Source: Ricordea florida (lineage: Eukaryota; Cnidaria; Anthozoa; Corallimorpharia; Ricordeidae). From it: 64,000 nt of DNA. Below the pieces are notes generated by a model that was not told where the DNA came from, made no database searches, and saw only the letters and a list, made by a program, of their open reading frames with translations. A program made the position numbers and the translations under genes. Numbering within the stretch: the stretch's first letter is position 1; the number at the start of each line of letters is the position of its first letter. Shown here one piece after another: positions 1-11,009 of this stretch. Location: assembly GCA_949710005.1 (NCBI GenBank), contig OX453272.1, positions 45,468,146-45,532,145 on the forward strand, given 5' to 3'.

Positions 1-32
1 TCAAGTTTGGTTGAATGATTGGTTGAACGGTG

Positions 33-443
33 TGGACGGTAGGCTGCTAACATAAATAATCTTCGTCCATCGGGTTCGATGATGACCAGGACATCAATTT
101 GTTTTGCGATGGACACGACTGTGCCCGATGAGACCAATGCGGGCTAGGAAACACTTTCCACACTGGGGGCACTTAAAGTCTTCGTTTTGAGGAAGAGCTG
201 CGCTTCTGGCTTTTCTCGCGGCACGTTTTATTCGCGCGTTCTCTATCTTCTTGAACTCGAATGTAACTGCTCCGGTAGCGGTAGTGGCTCTCCAGGAATT
301 CCGATTTAGGGCCAGAGATTCCCAGGATGGCACATCGATTTCGAAAGATTTGAGTGACGCTTTAAGAACATCTTTGAAGCGCTTTTTCTGTCCACCTTGG
401 GTGCGCTTACCACTGGCCAGTTGGACGGTAGGCTGCTAACATA
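33..443. repeat. 22-bp direct repeat pair bracketing a LINE fragment
   Basis: The same 22 bases, beginning TGGACGGTAGGCTGC, occur at 33-54 and again at 422-443. Between them lies the 3' end of a LINE coding region read on the minus strand. The pair could be a target-site duplication around a short insertion, or the footprint of a local duplication. Sequence outside the pair diverges at once. The match is seen directly; its origin is not decided. Confidence 0.55.
94..420 (-). mobile_element. LINE pol C-terminal fragment with C2H2 finger
   Basis: Read on the minus strand from about 420, one frame gives the basic block GGQKKRFKDVLKASLKSF, then a WESLALNRNSWR stretch, and ends with a zinc-finger motif of the form C-x2-C-x12-H-x3-H (CPQC...HSRVH) just before the stop. 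This order is typical of the extreme C terminus of many animal non-LTR retrotransposon polymerases. An in-frame stop lies upstream, and the endonuclease and reverse transcriptase domains are missing, so this is a dead 3' fragment and not a host zinc-finger gene. Confidence 0.75.
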
Positions 444-504
444 CAAATAAACGAACAAACAAATGCCGGTGAAAACATGACCTCCGTCCAACTCCGTTGG
501 CGGA

Positions 505-505
<1 letters not shown>

Positions 506-550
<45 letters not shown>

Positions 551-551
551 T
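506..551. repeat. (TAA)n microsatellite
   Basis: About fifteen uninterrupted TAA units. Similar AAT tracts follow LINE 3' ends elsewhere in the window (2742-2781, 40335-40395, 56779-56800), so this one may also be a retroelement tail. Confidence 0.9.
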
Positions 552-689
552 AGTATTAAAGATAAGTAACTGGAGAAGAACCAACTAGATGATATAGCTA
601 ACGTCTGACAAAAGAAAAACGTCATCATAGCGCCTGTTGTCGTTGGTGTCCTTGAAACTGTATCAGTCAACTGTATTGAATACGTGAAG

Positions 690-2740
690 AGAATTGGTGT
701 GAATGTAAGGTTGGAAGTGGTCCAGTAAATGGCTTTGTTGGGGACAGCAAAGATACTAAGGAAGTACTGTCTCTGCAGGAAGGAAAAAAAAGAGCCTTGA
801 GACCCATGGTGACTTGTTGAAACCTGCTCTCAAGGGCTAAAACCAGACCCAACAGCATGTCTGAGCCTAGGTCTCATATTGGTTCCATAGTGCTCATATT
901 GGTTCCATACGAAGTGTATGTCAGACTTGAACAGACTTGGGTCCGACTCAAAGTTGGCGTGGCTGTGTACTAAGTGTATTTTTCCCAATTTGTCAACCAC
1001 CTTTCTCCTTGGTGAAACGGAATTTGGCCACGAAAACACCTACGACTTGTTATCAGACGAGAGCACTGTAGAAAGTGAACCAGGACCGCCTCTATTTACA
1101 TCAAGTCCAGTTTTCCCCCCTGCACGCCCGAAGTCCCGTGAATACAACCCACGGAGGAAGTTGAAGGTTCTGTCGCTCAATTGCAACGGGATCAAGAGTG
1201 GAAAAAAGAAATCAGAGTTCCATTCACTGCACGATCCCAATATCATTTTCGAATGCGAAAACAAAATCGACCCGAGCATCCCGACGTACTCAGTTCCCTG
1301 AAAATTACGAAATTTTCCGCAAGAACAGAACCCTCTTCGGCGGGGGCGTATTCGCGGCGGTTCGCAACGATGTCACCGCGGTGGACGAACGTGGCTTAGA
1401 TGTCGACGGCTGCGAAACTGTTACATGCTCGCTCCAGCTTGTAAAGCGCAAAAAGCTATTTCTCCCAAGCCTTTACCGCTAAGCCTTTACTTTCTAAAGT
1501 TATGGAGCACATAGTTTGCAGACACGTTACAAGTCATCTCTCTACGAATCATATTATAACGCATTTGGCACGGCTTTCAGCAAGGTCTCTCTTGTGAGAC
1601 TCAACTGATCTCGGTGATCCACGATTGGGCCACGATCAGGTACATGTTGTGTTCTTGGACTTTGGCAAGGCGCTTGACACGGTCCCCCATCAACGCCTCC
1701 TCTTGAAAGCGGAATACTACGGCATCAGAGGTAAGCTATTGGCCTGGCTCCGTGACTTCTTTACTGGTTGTAGGCAACGCGTTGTGGTAAACGGGTCTTG
1801 CTCGAACTCAGTGGTCCCCAGTGATTTCTGGCGTCCCTCAGGGCACAGTCCTAGGCCCAGTCCTATTCCTCTTATTCATCAACGACATGCCGTCTGGGCT
1901 GAAGTCGCACGTCAAGCTCTTTGCTGACGATAGCGTTTTATACCGCCCGATCAATGCACCTGGTGACCACGCTATTCTCCAAGAAGACCTACTCGTCCTG
2001 GAATATTGGGCCGAGAAATGGAAAATGGCCTTCGCGCCGAAAACGTTTTACCTGATGTCTATAACTCTGAAGCGTTATCCATCACTAGGGGTGTATTCCT
2101 TATGTGGCTCTACTCCTGAGAGTGTTACCTTTCAGAAATACCTAGGCGTCTATATAACATCAAGCCTTCGTTGGGACAAGCAAGCAGAGGAAGTTAAAAA
2201 GAAGGCAAATAGAATCCTAGGTATTTTACAGAGGAACCTCTCATCATGCCCGCCCCGATCAAGGAGCGATCTTACACGTCACTCGTTCGGCCAATCCTCG
2301 AGTATGGGTCGTTGGCATGGTCTTCGCACACCAAGAGGGACATCTACATGGTGGAATCCGTCCAGCGCAGAGCCGCCCGCTTTACGACAGGGGACTCCCG
2401 CAAGTCAAGTAGTGTCACCAAGACGATAAGTATGTTAGGTTGGCAGTCTCTTCAACATCGTAGAACAGTGCAAGATATAGATCTCTCGCTGCTTTTCAAG
2501 ATTAACTTTAGACCTGTTAGAATTAACTTCCCACCCGACATTTTACCTCAGCCCGTATTTTTTTTTCATTCATTCATTTATTTATTTACTTATTTATGTA
2601 TTTATTCATTTATTTATTTATCTATTTATTGTCATTATCGTTCCCACGGGTGAGCCTCCGCTGACCGCCCATTGTCAGATTAGCTTGCTAGTGGCAATTA
2701 TATTGTTTAAAGATTAAAGGTTAAAGGGTAAGGAATGGAC

Positions 2741-2781
<41 letters not shown>
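690..2781 (+). mobile_element. Degenerate LINE with endonuclease and RT remnants
   Basis: An internally deleted, frameshifted non-LTR retrotransposon. At 918-1301 a frame carries a CTKC motif and then LKVLSLNCNGIKSG, the start of an EEP (AP-like) endonuclease. It continues in another frame at 1285-1482 (FGGGVFAAVRNDVTAVDE) and breaks off at SLYR. From about 1490 the reverse transcriptase resumes mid-domain (KVMEHIVC), passes through FLDFGKALDTVPHQ in one frame and GVPQGTVLGPVLF and the catalytic LFADDSVLY in the next, and ends in a third frame with RPILEYGSLAW and VQRRAARF at about 2560. Part of the endonuclease and the first RT motifs are therefore deleted near 1485. A T/A-rich stretch (2558-2631) and a tail with AAGGAATGGACATAATAAT followed by (AAT)n close the element. 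At least three frame changes show it is inactive. Confidence 0.85.
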
Positions 2782-2790
2782 CTTGATAAT

Positions 2791-3075
2791 GTAATGACAT
2801 TTATTGATCATCGCAGTTAAGTACACAACTTAAGCAGCTGTGAAATTAAAGCCTGAAAAACACTCAGGCCTGGACGGGATTCGAACCCATGACCTCTGCG
2901 ATACCGGAGCAGTGCTTTATTATTTCCCGTTCAGGCCTGAGTTTTTTTTTTTTTCAGGCTTTAGTTTCACAGCTGCTTAAGTTGAGTACTTAACTGCGAT
3001 GATCAATTAATGTCATTACCAGTATTACTCCGCAGTTCAAATATATGGTATTTCATTTATTCATTTGAATCATTC
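2791..3075. mobile_element. Head-to-head palindrome of a tRNA-derived SINE
   Basis: Two copies of the SINE seen intact at 3131-3341 are joined at their tRNA heads. The left copy reads on the minus strand (2791-2920), with B-box GGGTTCGAATCCC and the box CAGGCCTGA. The right copy reads on the plus strand from about 2928 and lacks most of the tRNA part. The arms share GTAATGAC, TGATCATCGCAGTTAA, the CTTAAGCAGCTGTGAAA block and the CAGGCTT boxes, ending at 3019. The 3' body of the SINE (ATTACTCCGCAGTTCAAATA) extends the right copy to about 3075. TCTTGATAATG at 2781-2791 recurs at 3331-3341. Confidence 0.8.
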
Positions 3076-3130
3076 TTCTCCATCTACGGGTATAATTATT
3101 ACGAACTCACAACATGACAATCTCCCAGTT

Positions 3131-3341
3131 GGCTTGATAGCTCAGTTGGTAGAGCACTGCTCCGGTATCACAGAGGTCATGTGTTTTAATCCCGTTCAGG
3201 CCTGCGTTTTTCTCAGGCTTTAATTTCACAGCTGCTTAAGTTGTGTACTTAACTGCGATGATCAGTTAATGTCATTAAATATTACTCCACAGTTCAAATA
3301 TATGGCATTTCATATATTCATTTGAATCAATCTTGATAATG
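3131..3341 (+). mobile_element. tRNA-derived SINE, near full length
   Basis: The head has a tRNA-like A box (TAGCTCAGTTGGTAGAGC), a CTGC...ACAG anticodon-arm remnant and a decayed B box (TGTTTTAATCCC instead of GGGTTCGAATCCC). A unique body with CAGGCTT, CAGCTGCTTAAGTTG and a TATATTCATTTGAATCAATC end follows. Copies at 2791 and 28764 share the body. The anticodon stem is too poor and the B box too mutated for a working tRNA gene, so it is called a SINE. Confidence 0.8.
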
Positions 3342-4452
3342 CTTATTACTTGTATTGCGCCTATTCTATGAAAAACTCATATGCGCACAACAATTTTACA
3401 AAGAAAAATATTAAGAACAACTGATAGATTATAACGATAATAATGAAAACAAAAGAAAACTACACAAATCTCTTCATTTATAATGATAAAAATGACACCT
3501 ATACACATAATAATGTAATAATGATACAATAATAGTGATACTACAGCTGAATTTTTTTTAAAAAAAGGAAGCAGCAAAAGAAAAAAAGGAAAAGGATATA
3601 AAATCGTTCTAACTAAAACAGGCTATAGATATTAAACTCCTACTAAAACAGGTTATACCCAACAAGACGCTTGCGCAGCGTTCACTCGGGCTTCGTATGG
3701 AGCGTTTTACTTGAGCATTCACCACGCGCAAAATAGGGCGACCCTAAAACGAGGAATGACGGAATGGCGGAACGGCGGAAAATAACCCCAAATCCTAAAA
3801 GACGGAACGTCGGAAAATTACCCCAAACCCTAAACGATGGAATGGCGGAAAATTACCTAAAAGGAGGAATAGCAAAAAAATGGCAAAAAAAAATAATGAT
3901 GGTAACAGAGGAATAAAAATATACTTAACATGATAACATCTTCATGTATGTGTTAATCGTCAATTGGAATTTTAAACTCGCTCACCCCAACCACCTGATT
4001 CTTTACTCGAAATCTCACCTGCTTGGCACAAAAAAAATTATGCATCCTCTCATAAGAAAACAAAATACGCATTTTTAACACAGAGCGAAATGATACAGTA
4101 AAACCCCTGGGGCAGCGACATTAAATGTAAAATGTAAATGTGGCTGTATGTATGAAGGTGGGAAATCCAAATGAAGACGGTGGGACTCGTTAACAATGTT
4201 TTTACAGCTTAGACGTACACGTAGAAATGTCTTCACGCTCTTTACAAAATTTACACTATAATTTAAAAGTAAGTTTAAAAAGAAGTGTCATTAGATTTGC
4301 TGTGAAAACACTAACCGAAGACCACAACTTAATACAGCACTAGTCTGTTAAGGAATTCTAGTCAAGTTATAAAAAAGGCCGTGCAATTAACCTCTACAAA
4401 AGCCAAAAGACTCGAGAGCGCTCAAAAGTATAACGCAATTTGGAACACTTAC
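3342..4452. other. Non-coding stretch left of gene A
   Basis: AT-rich sequence with no convincing exon. It holds about three diverged units of 35-40 bp built on GGAATGGCGGAAAATTACC and CCCCAAACCCTAAA at 3755-3875. No ankyrin exon continuing gene A was found here, although gene A's third exon ends in a good splice donor. Confidence 0.6.
3755..3875. repeat. Short diverged tandem repeat (about 35-40 bp units)
   Basis: Units repeat the pattern GGAATGGCGGAAAATTACC followed by CCAAACCCTAAA with small length changes, about three times. Low copy and diverged; no function is suggested. Confidence 0.55.
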
Positions 4453-4726
4453 TAATGCAGTGGTGTCTTACGACTGCAGTCTTCCGCATTGATGAATACT
4501 CCATATAATACCAGTAACTCAACAACGGTCAAATGGCCATTCTTGGCTGCTAAATGAAGTGGTGTTGGACCCGAGATACCCTTCCGAATCTCATAGTCTG
4601 CTCCGTTTCGTAATAGTAAGTCCACAATTTTTTCATGTCCTCTGGAGCAGCTGTCGTGAAGAACCGTTACCCCATCACTGTCCTTAAAATCCAGGAACTC
4701 TCTTAACGAAGGTACAATCTTTGATG
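4453..4726 (-). CDS. TRPA1-like: Gene A exon 3 (ankyrin)
   Basis: Acceptor TTGTTCTATCAACAG before CA-TCA-AAG, donor CTGCATTA|GTAAGTG. Encodes VTVLHDSCSRGHEKIVDLLL and TPLHLAAKNGHLTVVELLV. It aligns with 21940-22210 of gene B, including the shared ASK start. The consensus donor argues that at least one further exon once followed. Confidence 0.8.
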
Positions 4727-7088
4727 CTGTTGATAGAACAAGAGAAACGTGGTGTGATTTTATAAACGTCAACTGGTTAATGTTTATGCTTCCTTTTGTC
4801 CCTTCTAGAAATTCTGTCCTCACTCGTTTTCGGCAAGTCTTTTTTTTATCATTTCGTTATGGCTATGCAGTCTTTCAGTTGTCCTGATGAGGTTGGATAT
4901 AAGCAGCCATTACGAGACTGAGCAAAAGCTGCTAACGCCCTTTGCTTAAAATTAAGTAATATATTTAATCGAAAAGGGGGTTGAGAATGAGACGCTCATC
5001 GAAGTATTTTAGGAAAAAAGTCTGCGTTTTTTATCTGTGATGAAACACATGTATCGAGCGTTTTATATAGCCAGATAGCCTCTCGAACGAAATTATTTGA
5101 GAAGAGAAATTTAAACAATGCAGAAATGAGGAATATTTCATCCGGGATTTTTTTATTATCATTTATTTTTTTATTTCGTTTTTTTATTTCATCCGGGATA
5201 TTCAATCTCGTCATGGTGCTTGATTTACTTCAGTCATTATTGATGAGGTTAAGGAATTACTTAACAAGTAGCTTTAAATTTTATTCACTTTATATTTAAG
5301 TGTATTTTCCCGAGAGTGGTGAACCTATGCGGTTTTGATAGCTTGAGTTCATTCAAACACTCTGCGATCTTACATCTTAATATTCTTCTCTTTTATTTTA
5401 AATAAAAATTACCACTAAGAACATATTTTTAAGGCCGCTGTTTATGATGTGAAAAAATTACTTATTTTAATATAATCATGTCTTATGGAATACATTCAAA
5501 AGAGATAAGTGCAAGTTCAGTTCGATTTGAACTTTTTAAATTTGTTTCTAGAAATTCATGCATTCATGCCATTCGACTATTTATTTACTTTCGTTCAATG
5601 TCATTCTCTCAACTGGCCTCACGACTTCTTATAAGTCAATAATTTTTTTTTGGTTTTCTCGCCACCTTTTTTCACCCTTTCGTTCTATTTTCTGAAAAAG
5701 TAGATGATAACATAAGCTAATAAAATCTACATGTACAGCACGTACGCTTACCGGCATGAATAAGCAGCTCGCAAGCTTCCTCGTTGCCCTTATAAACTGC
5801 CACGCTCAAAGGCCTTCTCAGATTTACCGAGCCCGACAAAACATCAGCGCCGTTCCTTAAAAAAAGCTCGCATAGGGCGGGATCTCCATGAAGACACGCC
5901 ATATGGAATGGTGTAAATTTTACATCGTTTGCAAGATTAGCGTCAACTTTGGGATCTTGAAGAAGAATCTCTGCTATCTCTGTAAAGCCTTGCCGTGCAG
6001 CTATATGAAGAGGACTCATTTTGTTGCTTTCAAATAAGGCGGGATTGGCATTTCTCTGAAGAAGAAGCTTGACAATTTCGCCACTCTGTGTTCTACAAAA
6101 AAACATGCAAGGTTGTCACAGTACTATTTTGTTGTTTATTTAGAAGAAAACTATTTGCACGTGCCATATCCAAAACAACACAGGTACATAGGTACGGCAA
6201 GCTCAATATATAGGGAATAAATCTATACGATCAAAGACGAGTACATATTGTCCGAAATAACCGATAGGAGACTAGAGATATAAGGCAGCTTCATTTAGGA
6301 AATTAATCTATGATTGTTACGGTGAGGCAGACAGGTCAACAACCTCACTCCTCACTTGATCACTGACCGCTCGTTGTGGTTGACAATGCTAAACGTTTCA
6401 AATGCTCAAAGCTTCCGTGCTTTTTCGTGGCTAGGTATCCATATCACCTCGTTCTTTATCATTCATGCTGAAGCTGCAGTGTCTAGGATAACTGGTGCAC
6501 TTTCAAACATTTCATGATTTGGAAGAACGAATCAGTACTGCAACAGCATCCATGATGAAGTGTCGGGTGATAGGGAAATCTAACCTTTTTCGCCAATAAA
6601 CTTAATAAAACCTATGTTACCCTAAAGTATACTTAGCCTTACTAGTGAGTTCAATAAAATTTAACAAATGTTCTTTTTTCTTCAGTTTCTAACCTGACAG
6701 CGACGTGCAGTGGAGTTACGCCATCTTTTCCCGCCAAGTTAATATCAGCTCCACAGTCCAACAAATAAGTTACTTGAATTAAGTCCTTTTGAAGTACCGC
6801 CCGAAGCAACGGTGACAGCCCATCCCTATCGAGTTGATTTAACTGCTCCTCGACGTCCAAGCCACCGTTTGTGAAAACAACTGGCTCTGGTTCAAATGCC
6901 TTGACGTCGTTGCCACGTGAAAGCATTTTAATAAAATTCTTTGGTCTTTTCGTACTCGCATAGTTGGAGATAATCTCCAAAGATTCATGATCACTATCAA
7001 GCAATGGCTGTACTTTTGTCAGAGAAGCTGCACTTTTCTGCGTCCCCTTTGAAGATCGCGATAACCGCCTGCCGGATGCTGATGACAT
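4453..7088 (-). CDS. TRPA1-like: Gene A: TRPA1-like channel paralogue, 5' three exons only
   Basis: Minus-strand gene with exons at 6694-7088, 6092-5752 and 4726-4453. The joined reading frame has ankyrin repeats (TPLHVAVR, SPLHIAARQGFTEIAEILL, TPLHLAAKNGHLTVVELLV) after a Ser-rich start. Exon lengths (341 for exon 2, 274 for exon 3) and phases match paralogues B, C and D position for position, which identifies the family. TRPA channels are cation channels of the plasma membrane that sense irritants or temperature; the ankyrin stack is cytoplasmic. The chosen start is the ATG at 7088, in frame after a TTG at 7094. No fourth exon, membrane segment or pore exon is found between 4452 and position 1. 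Either the next intron exceeds 4.4 kb and the rest lies outside the window, or the copy is truncated. Introns 4727-5751 and 6093-6693 hold nothing recognisable. Confidence 0.75.
5752..6092 (-). CDS. TRPA1-like: Gene A exon 2 (ankyrin)
   Basis: Acceptor TTTTTTTGTAG before A-ACA-CAG, donor GCCG|GTAAGC. Encodes about three ankyrin repeats (MSPLHIAARQG, FTPFHMACLHG, RRPLSVAVYKGNEEACELLI). At 341 nt it equals exon 2 of gene B exactly. Confidence 0.8.
6694..7088 (-). CDS. TRPA1-like: Gene A exon 1
   Basis: Starts at ATG 7088 (MSSASGRRLSRSSKGTQKSA, basic and Ser-rich) and ends with HVAVR split by the donor AG|GTTAGA, a weak but GT-type site in the phase used by exon 1 of C and D. It encodes the first ankyrin units (LDRDGLSPLLRAVLQ, GKDGVTPLHVAV). 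Confidence 0.7.
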
Positions 7089-7627
7089 GAGCAAAACACA
7101 TTACATGAAAAATGTTAGGTTCTACATCCTGCGATCAAGGAAACCAAATGATTTGATAACCGGTGAAAAATGTTTTATATACTACCGCAGTCGTAAGAAA
7201 TTTTCGAAGTCGTTATTTCCAACAGTTTGTTGATTTTTTATGACTATTTGCAAACAGGGGTCATTTCAAAAGAACTTTTACAAGTTCGATTAACAAGCGC
7301 ACGTAGCTATTGTTTAAGAGTTTGAAAAAAATAGCTACCATAACACATGTAAAAGTTTTCTTGATTTGACTTAAGTCAGTATCGCAGTTCAAGGTTACTC
7401 TTCCACACTCGGTCCGGTGAACATTTTTTGTTTCGCTGCATTTAATAAAGCAAAGTTCTAGATTATCAGGCGATTAATTTTATTTGAGTTTCGAAATATG
7501 AAAGAGTCCAACCACGAAACAGGCTTGTAGGGATAAACGTGTAGTTTTTTGTGTTTTTTTCTCCCGCAACAATATATGTATTGAGTACTGTTTTACGTTA
7601 ATCAACTTTTACACTTTGTATATATAC

Positions 7628-7669
<42 letters not shown>

Positions 7670-7926
7670 GGTTTTGTTTCTTTTCTTTTCACAAGTCTTA
7701 TTACGTAAAGTTTTTATTCTATATATGTTAATCAAGGGCCCAATTAGGGATCACAAATTGTATCACAAATTAGTCCCTATTCATTAGGTTTTTATTAGAT
7801 GTTAGTTTTTTTAAATTTTTATTGTTTGTAATTTTCTTTTTTCTTTCCTTTCTCATATATAAGAGACCAATATTGTAAATAATTTTTTTATTCCAAGTAT
7901 TTGTAATCTTTTTAATCTTGTTAACA
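7089..7926. other. 5' flank of gene A with (AT)n tract
   Basis: No gene seen. An AT dinucleotide tract of about 39 bp lies at 7630-7668. The stretch next to ATG 7088 presumably contains the gene A promoter, but no core element can be named with confidence. Confidence 0.5.
7630..7668. repeat. (AT)n microsatellite
   Basis: Pure AT dinucleotides. A second AT tract at 8098-8142 closes the same block, and the hammerhead-like motif lies between them. Confidence 0.9.
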
Positions 7927-7968
7927 TACTGTACTGAAGAAGCCCGAATGGGCGAAACGTCTACAGTA
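7927..7968 (+). ncRNA. Hammerhead-ribozyme-like motif (type I)
   Basis: The parts appear in the right order: stem I strand TACTGTA, core CTGAAGA (fits CUGANGA), one extra A, stem II GCCC-GAAT-GGGC, core GAAA, CGTC cleavage box, then TACAGTA, the exact complement of the first strand. Stem I is thus 7 bp and stem II 4 bp, both perfect. Stem III is reduced to self-complementary ACGT, as in the minimal hammerheads of Penelope-like elements, which are thought to work as dimers. The extra A before stem II departs from the canonical core, so activity is uncertain. It sits in non-coding DNA between genes A and B. Confidence 0.55.
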
Positions 7969-8094
7969 TTAAACCTCATGTGAGAAGTTCGCTGTTCCTC
8001 TTTCATTCCTACTAAATCCACCGAGTGTAAGCGTCGCGTATCCTTTGGGATCCTTCTCACTAGCGTCATCGTTGGCAAACCTTCTTTTCTACAC

Positions 8095-8097
<3 letters not shown>

Positions 8098-8142
<45 letters not shown>
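8098..8142. repeat. (AT)n microsatellite
   Basis: Uninterrupted AT dinucleotides directly next to the fold-back element that begins at 8145. Confidence 0.9.
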
Positions 8143-8144
<2 letters not shown>

Positions 8145-8145
<1 letters not shown>

Positions 8146-8333
8146 ACAAATAAATAAGCCTCCTCTGGGCTTTGTTCTGTTATAAAGCACGCAGGAGGTG
8201 ACGAGAGCACTAAAGAAGTGTAGGGGGAAACACGAGCCGCAGGCGAGTGTTTCTCCCTACTTCTTGAGTGCTCTCGTCACCTCCTAAGTGCTTTATAACA
8301 GAACAAAGCCCAGAGGAGGCTTATTTATTTGTT
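8145..8333. mobile_element. Long fold-back element (MITE-like)
   Basis: A nearly perfect inverted repeat. The left arm starts AACAAATAAATAAGCC and continues with CTCTGGGCTTTGTTCTG, TATAAAGCAC and GGAGGTGACGAGAGCACT. The right arm is its complement, ending GGCTTATTTATTTGTT at 8333. Arms are about 80 bp around a centre with GAAACAC and GTGTTTC, itself a small hairpin. There is no coding capacity, so it would be a non-autonomous DNA element. Confidence 0.75.
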
Positions 8334-9590
8334 TTATAATAAAGAACTAGCGATTTTTCGCAAAAACGAGCTTTTATTTTCGATCAACTCCCCAATGTTT
8401 TTTTTCAGCGCGCGCGCTGAATGTCGTCAGCACTGTCCTTTATACTCTGATAAAGTACAGCAATTTAGGCCAATCAGCGAGCTTGTAAGAATACGTCCAA
8501 CACTCTCATTGGTTCAAAAGACAAAGGCTGTCAAACCATCAAAGTTCGAACGCAAAGCACTGAAAAGTTTTTGAACGCGAGATTTTTTCACCTCAGTCAA
8601 GATATTTTTAAACATTCTCAAGTCTTAAATTAATCGAAATCCAGTCAAATTATGGCCCATGAAGACAAGAGGAAAAAACTATTTGTGGAATTTAGCAGAC
8701 GAAAACAAACAAGACGAACTGCTTAGCTTGTTGCTGAAACTAAAGACAGTGTGCCATGTTTTCTGAATGGACAACGCTCAGTTTATGTCAATGCGAGAAC
8801 TTCTGTTTTCTTTTGTGTTTTTAGTCTGTGCTTTAATGATAATGTTGTGGAGAGATGAATTCGACACACAAGCAAATTTATGTGTGTTTGATCCGTACTG
8901 TTTGTCGTTTTTACTAACTGCGACGTAAGGGAGCTCAAATTAAGAAACCAAGACTACAATGCCGAGTACTGTACCAGTGACAAAAGTGGATTTGTCTTCC
9001 TCTTGTGCTGTTGACGGTAGGCAAGTTTCATATCGTTTTTATTTTACTTTGAAACTAGAATTTTCCACTTAGTCCGTTTGCAGTCCATTTCGAATTTTTG
9101 CCGTCAACATTCACGTCTTCAGCGGAGAAGACTTGTAAATTTATTGGTCACTTCACATTGTTGTTTTGCATAGCTTGGCACCGAAACCAACCGAATTGTA
9201 TTTTGCTCGGCAATTTTATTGTTTCATTCAAAAACGCTATTGTTTGATGGTTTCCTGGTTTATGTCGTAGTCCTGTTTTTCTTAATTTAACTCCCCATTT
9301 TTACAAGTGCTGACTTAGTTGTTTAACTCGGTCTCTATATCTACATTTTCCTAGAGCTCCTCATCTTCGCATTCTTGTAAGTGTAAGGGATGCTTTGTTC
9401 GAGCTCATTCAGAATATTTTACGAAAAGCTAGTAAACTCTGAAAAATTCCGCCACTTTTTTCACTGCTCAAAGCCGGGGGATGACGTGAGCACCGTCCTT
9501 TATACTCTGATAAAGGACGCTGTTTGGACCAATCATATCGCGCGTAGTATCGGGACTGTATAATAAATATATATATATATATATAGTAAT
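8334..9590. other. Non-coding block bounded by a direct repeat
   Basis: A segment of about 45 bp with core CCTTTATACTCTGATAAAG followed by a CCAATCA box is found at 8425-8476 and, slightly changed, at 9485-9532. The DNA between has only tiny frames, for example 24 codons from ATG 8652, with no recognisable product. A short AT tract ends the block. It may be a decayed transposon whose ends are this repeat. Confidence 0.45.
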
Positions 9591-11009
9591 TTTTCAGTAC
9601 ATTTTTTGCTAAAAAAATGTCGCAACTTTAATTTCGAGGAAAAAGGCTATTTATAAGCAAAAGCGTCTTGCTTAAGATTAGAAATTTAAGTTTTTAAATT
9701 AAGCGATTTTGTTGATTGAAAATAAATGAATAATGGATAAATCAGTCTGTTATATTTCGAATTCAATGCAAATTTAACAAACACCAGTGATGATATTAGT
9801 CCGTCCACATGCATGCACTCGCTGAAAAATAATGAATAGCAATTCCGGTCTTGCACCTTAACACTAATGTGCTAAGCTAAGTGTAAAATTAACTCGAGCT
9901 TTCATAGATTTGAGAAACCAATTTATTCTGATAATATTCGCCTGCATAAAGTTCACATCCTATAATCCTCGTTGTTGTCGATCGAATCGAAGATCCAAGA
10001 GATAAGTGCAAGAAAATAATTAATTGCGGAAGATATCTGATATGATTTTCTCACAGCTATAGAATTACGTTACCTCATTTCTCTACCATTGCGTTTGTAA
10101 GCCCGTGCTAACATTTTGGACAACATTTTGTCACTCATCATTACAAATCATAGCAACGTCCCCCTCTTGGTTCAATTCGACATCTGACGTCATCCGTATT
10201 TTTGCGTTTATACCTTTAAACCAGCCTCTTGATGGCTCTTGATTTTCATTAATTCTAAGCAGGCTATACGTTAATGCTCCTCCCAAACGTTTTTTTACCT
10301 GGTCACCTTTGAAGTGTTTCTACCACGGCCAATTGCTTCTTTGATCAGTCAATGCTCGGTAGTTGTCGATCGAAACCCGCGAGTTAAGCAATTACTTTCT
10401 TATGTGGGTTCGTTTTAATTATCGCTGCGAACCGCCGTTATCTACTCTTTAGGTTCTTCGTTCTTTCGTAAAAGCCATCGAAACGGTTGGAAATAAGAAT
10501 AAGAGTGGCCCAATATTTCGCAACTGTTCTAAACCGCGCGATTATTTTCTTGGGATTTGGGAAGCGTTCGTTTGACTCAGTGCTGTCACTGAATCTTGAT
10601 TCTTGTCTACCGTCCTTTTAAAAGATAAAACTGTTGTTCCGTAATCGATATTACATCCTCAAAGCAGGTAGTGACAAATATTGCGTGCGGTATTCACACT
10701 TATCATTCCTGTTTAGTTTTACATAAAGTGTTCAAATTTTCAGACGAGATTCGGCTTCTCAAATTTTCACATTTTGTACAAAACCAAAAAAGACGTAAGA
10801 ATATGACGTTTCACTAAGGGCAACTTTCAAGTCAGTAGGGAATTTGAAAGAGCCTATTGAATACAAATTAAAGGCTTAAACTGTGTGAGCTTAATATACG
10901 TTTAAGCTGTGAAAAGTCCGGTGAGACGGCAAAAGAAGTTTCTAATCAAGGACCTGTGTTTGTCACCACAGACGCTGCGACTATCAGTCGTAATCGAAGC
11001 GCAGCTCTT

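Noticed and set aside
94..333. Small C2H2 zinc-finger host gene
   Set aside because: The upstream sequence in frame is LINE polymerase C terminus, so the finger belongs to a retrotransposon remnant.
3131..3341. Possible tRNA gene with A and B boxes
   Set aside because: The anticodon arm does not form a normal 5-bp stem and 7-nt loop, the B box is mutated, and a SINE body shared with other loci follows. The same reasoning applies at 26186-26290 and 37934-38065.
8652..8723. 24-codon basic ORF (MAHEDKRKKLFVEF...)
   Set aside because: Too short and without context or homologous copy in the window.
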